A stretch of 6,259 bases of DNA, taken from Candidatus Hydrothermota bacterium. Its GTDB lineage: Bacteria; Hydrothermota; Hydrothermia; B15-G9. Positions 5,423 through 6,259 of the stretch are shown here, piece after piece. The stretch lies in contig QNDP01000094.1 of assembly GCA_003645975.1 (NCBI GenBank), forward strand, positions 1 through 6,259, in the 5' to 3' direction. The notes beneath the pieces were generated by a model. The model searched no databases and was not told the origin of the DNA. It was given only the letters and a program-made list of their open reading frames with translations. How positions within the stretch are numbered: the first letter of the stretch is position 1; every line of letters starts with the position of its first letter. The translations under genes were made by a program, and so were the position numbers.

Positions 5423-6202
5423 ATGACCGCAAAGGAGCTTTTCGAGAGGATCAGAAATGACAACCTTTCCGGTGCATCTGAACTTTTGAGAAAAGCAGTT
5501 CAGGGCATAGAACAGCTTGAAGGCGATGAACTTAGAAAGTTCATAAAGCTTTTGCCTCTGGCGCAGCCGTCGATGGCGTCGCTTCTGACGCTCTGGGATA
5601 GACTGTCAAGGGCTATGGACGCTGGCAAAGACAACGAGGAGTTAGCAAAAATCGCAAGGAATTTCCTCGAATCAGCCGAACAGTCAAAAAGGGAGACAGT
5701 TGAGTTTGCGTCGAAAGCGCTTTCAAAATACAAAAAATTTGCAACGATCTCCTTTTCGTCTATGGTGTTCAATGTGTTGCTCAAAATTGGAGAACGACAA
5801 AAAATTTCGGTTCTTGTGCCTGAGTCGAGGCCGATGTGCGAGGGAAAACTTTTGGCACAAGAGTTGGCCAAAAACGGGATAGACGTGGTCTTGGTGGCGG
5901 ATATGGCCGCTGTGTGGCTTGTCAAAACCGTCGATTGCGTCATCTTGGGCGCCGACGCAATAACCTCCAAGTGGTTGGTCAACAAAGTTGGAACCTATGC
6001 GCTCACATTGGCAGCAAAACATGCAAAGATCCCTGTCTTTGTAGTCGCAAGTGTTGATAAGATCCTCTCAAAACACACAGAACCGCTGTTTTCCATTCCA
6101 GACAGAGATCCATCTGAACTTGCTGAACTCAAAGATGTTAAAGTGAAAAATTTCTATTTCGACCTGACCCCTTTGGAATGGGTGGTCATGGTCATGAGGT
6201 AG
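5423..6202 (+). CDS. eIF2B alpha/beta/delta / MtnA superfamily protein lacking the catalytic cysteine
   Basis: A 259-residue protein with a helical N-terminal part (about 1-100) and a Rossmann-like C-terminal domain. Family motifs are VPESRPMCEGKLLAQEL (132-148), GIDVVLVADMAAVW (152-165), CVILGADAI (172-180), NKVGTYALTLAAKH (187-200) and IPVFVVAS (203-210). Bacterial and archaeal enzymes of this fold isomerise methylthioribose-1-phosphate (MtnA) or ribose-1,5-bisphosphate, using a Cys in THCNS/A and an Asp in GAD. Here the Asp is present (D178), but the THCNS position reads T108-I-S-F-S112, with Ser110 for Cys and Ile109 for His. That resembles the non-catalytic eIF2B regulatory subunits (THAYS). 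It is also shorter than MtnA or eIF2B-alpha (usually over 300). A sugar-phosphate-binding or regulatory role is an inference; activity by a different mechanism is possible. It lies 78 bp after sfsA with its own ribosome binding site. Confidence 0.8.
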   Translation: MTAKELFERIRNDNLSGASELLRKAVQGIEQLEGDELRKFIKLLPLAQPSMASLLTLWDRLSRAMDAGKDNEELAKIARNFLESAEQSKRETVEFASKALSKYKKFATISFSSMVFNVLLKIGERQKISVLVPESRPMCEGKLLAQELAKNGIDVVLVADMAAVWLVKTVDCVILGADAITSKWLVNKVGTYALTLAAKHAKIPVFVVASVDKILSKHTEPLFSIPDRDPSELAELKDVKVKNFYFDLTPLEWVVMVMR

Positions 6203-6217
6203 TTTTACACCGACCGT

Positions 6218-6246
6218 TTGACATGGATTTTTGCAGGAATTATCCT
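6218..6246 (+). promoter_or_regulatory. Putative sigma-70 promoter for a gene beyond the right edge
   Basis: A perfect TTGACA (6218-6223) is followed after exactly 17 bases by TATCCT (6241-6246), which matches TATAAT at four of six positions including the key T-A and final T. It lies just after the stop of the eIF2B-like gene, with no terminator visible in between, and points out of the window. It is the best-spaced promoter-like sequence I found here. Confidence 0.45.
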
Positions 6247-6259
6247 AATCCGCAGCAGA

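Noticed and set aside
5353..5460. 35-codon open frame starting at ATG 5353 and overlapping the eIF2B-like gene start
   Set aside because: No ribosome binding site and no recognisable sequence; it runs out of frame into the real gene.

Overview
The window reads as a piece of a diderm (Gram-negative-type) bacterial chromosome with an apparent fragment of a prophage tail module at its left edge. The lineage cannot be named from sequence alone. The diderm inference rests on a glycosyltransferase-9-like protein encoded next to an MsbA-type ABC exporter, a pairing usual for lipopolysaccharide or related envelope glycolipid synthesis. Four of the five chromosomal genes end in TAG, one in TGA and none in TAA, which is an unusual stop preference.

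Positions 1 to about 590 are AT-richer by eye and phage-like. On the minus strand lies an 84-residue protein resembling the P2 E / Mu gp41 tail assembly chaperone family, followed downstream by the first 35 codons of a probable tail tape measure protein. That is the normal order in contractile-tailed phages. Between them, on the opposite strand, sits a 71-residue very hydrophobic protein (144-359). Positions about 545-733 look like a junction: the chaperone frame has no standard start codon, the plus strand has a near-perfect Shine-Dalgarno followed by an ATG that opens only an 18-codon ORF, and then the chromosomal genes begin.

Positions 733-3524 hold a two-gene envelope unit: a divergent GT9-like protein lacking the usual catalytic aspartate, then 8 bp later a 618-residue ABC half-transporter with all nucleotide-binding motifs intact.

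Positions 3525-4121 (597 bp) have no convincing gene. They contain an imperfect 10-bp hairpin and other possible secondary structure of unknown function.

Positions 4122-6202 hold leuD (small subunit of an isopropylmalate-dehydratase-family enzyme), sfsA (TTG start overlapping the leuD stop by 4 bp) and, after 78 bp, an eIF2B/MtnA-family protein with serine where the isomerases have their catalytic cysteine. No leuC is adjacent. The last 57 bp carry a good promoter-like sequence pointing out of the window.

I did not find a clearly new multi-gene system. The most rewarding points are the membrane-protein gene inside the tail module, the phage/chromosome junction, the cysteine-less eIF2B-like protein, the degenerate GT9 and the structured intergenic region.
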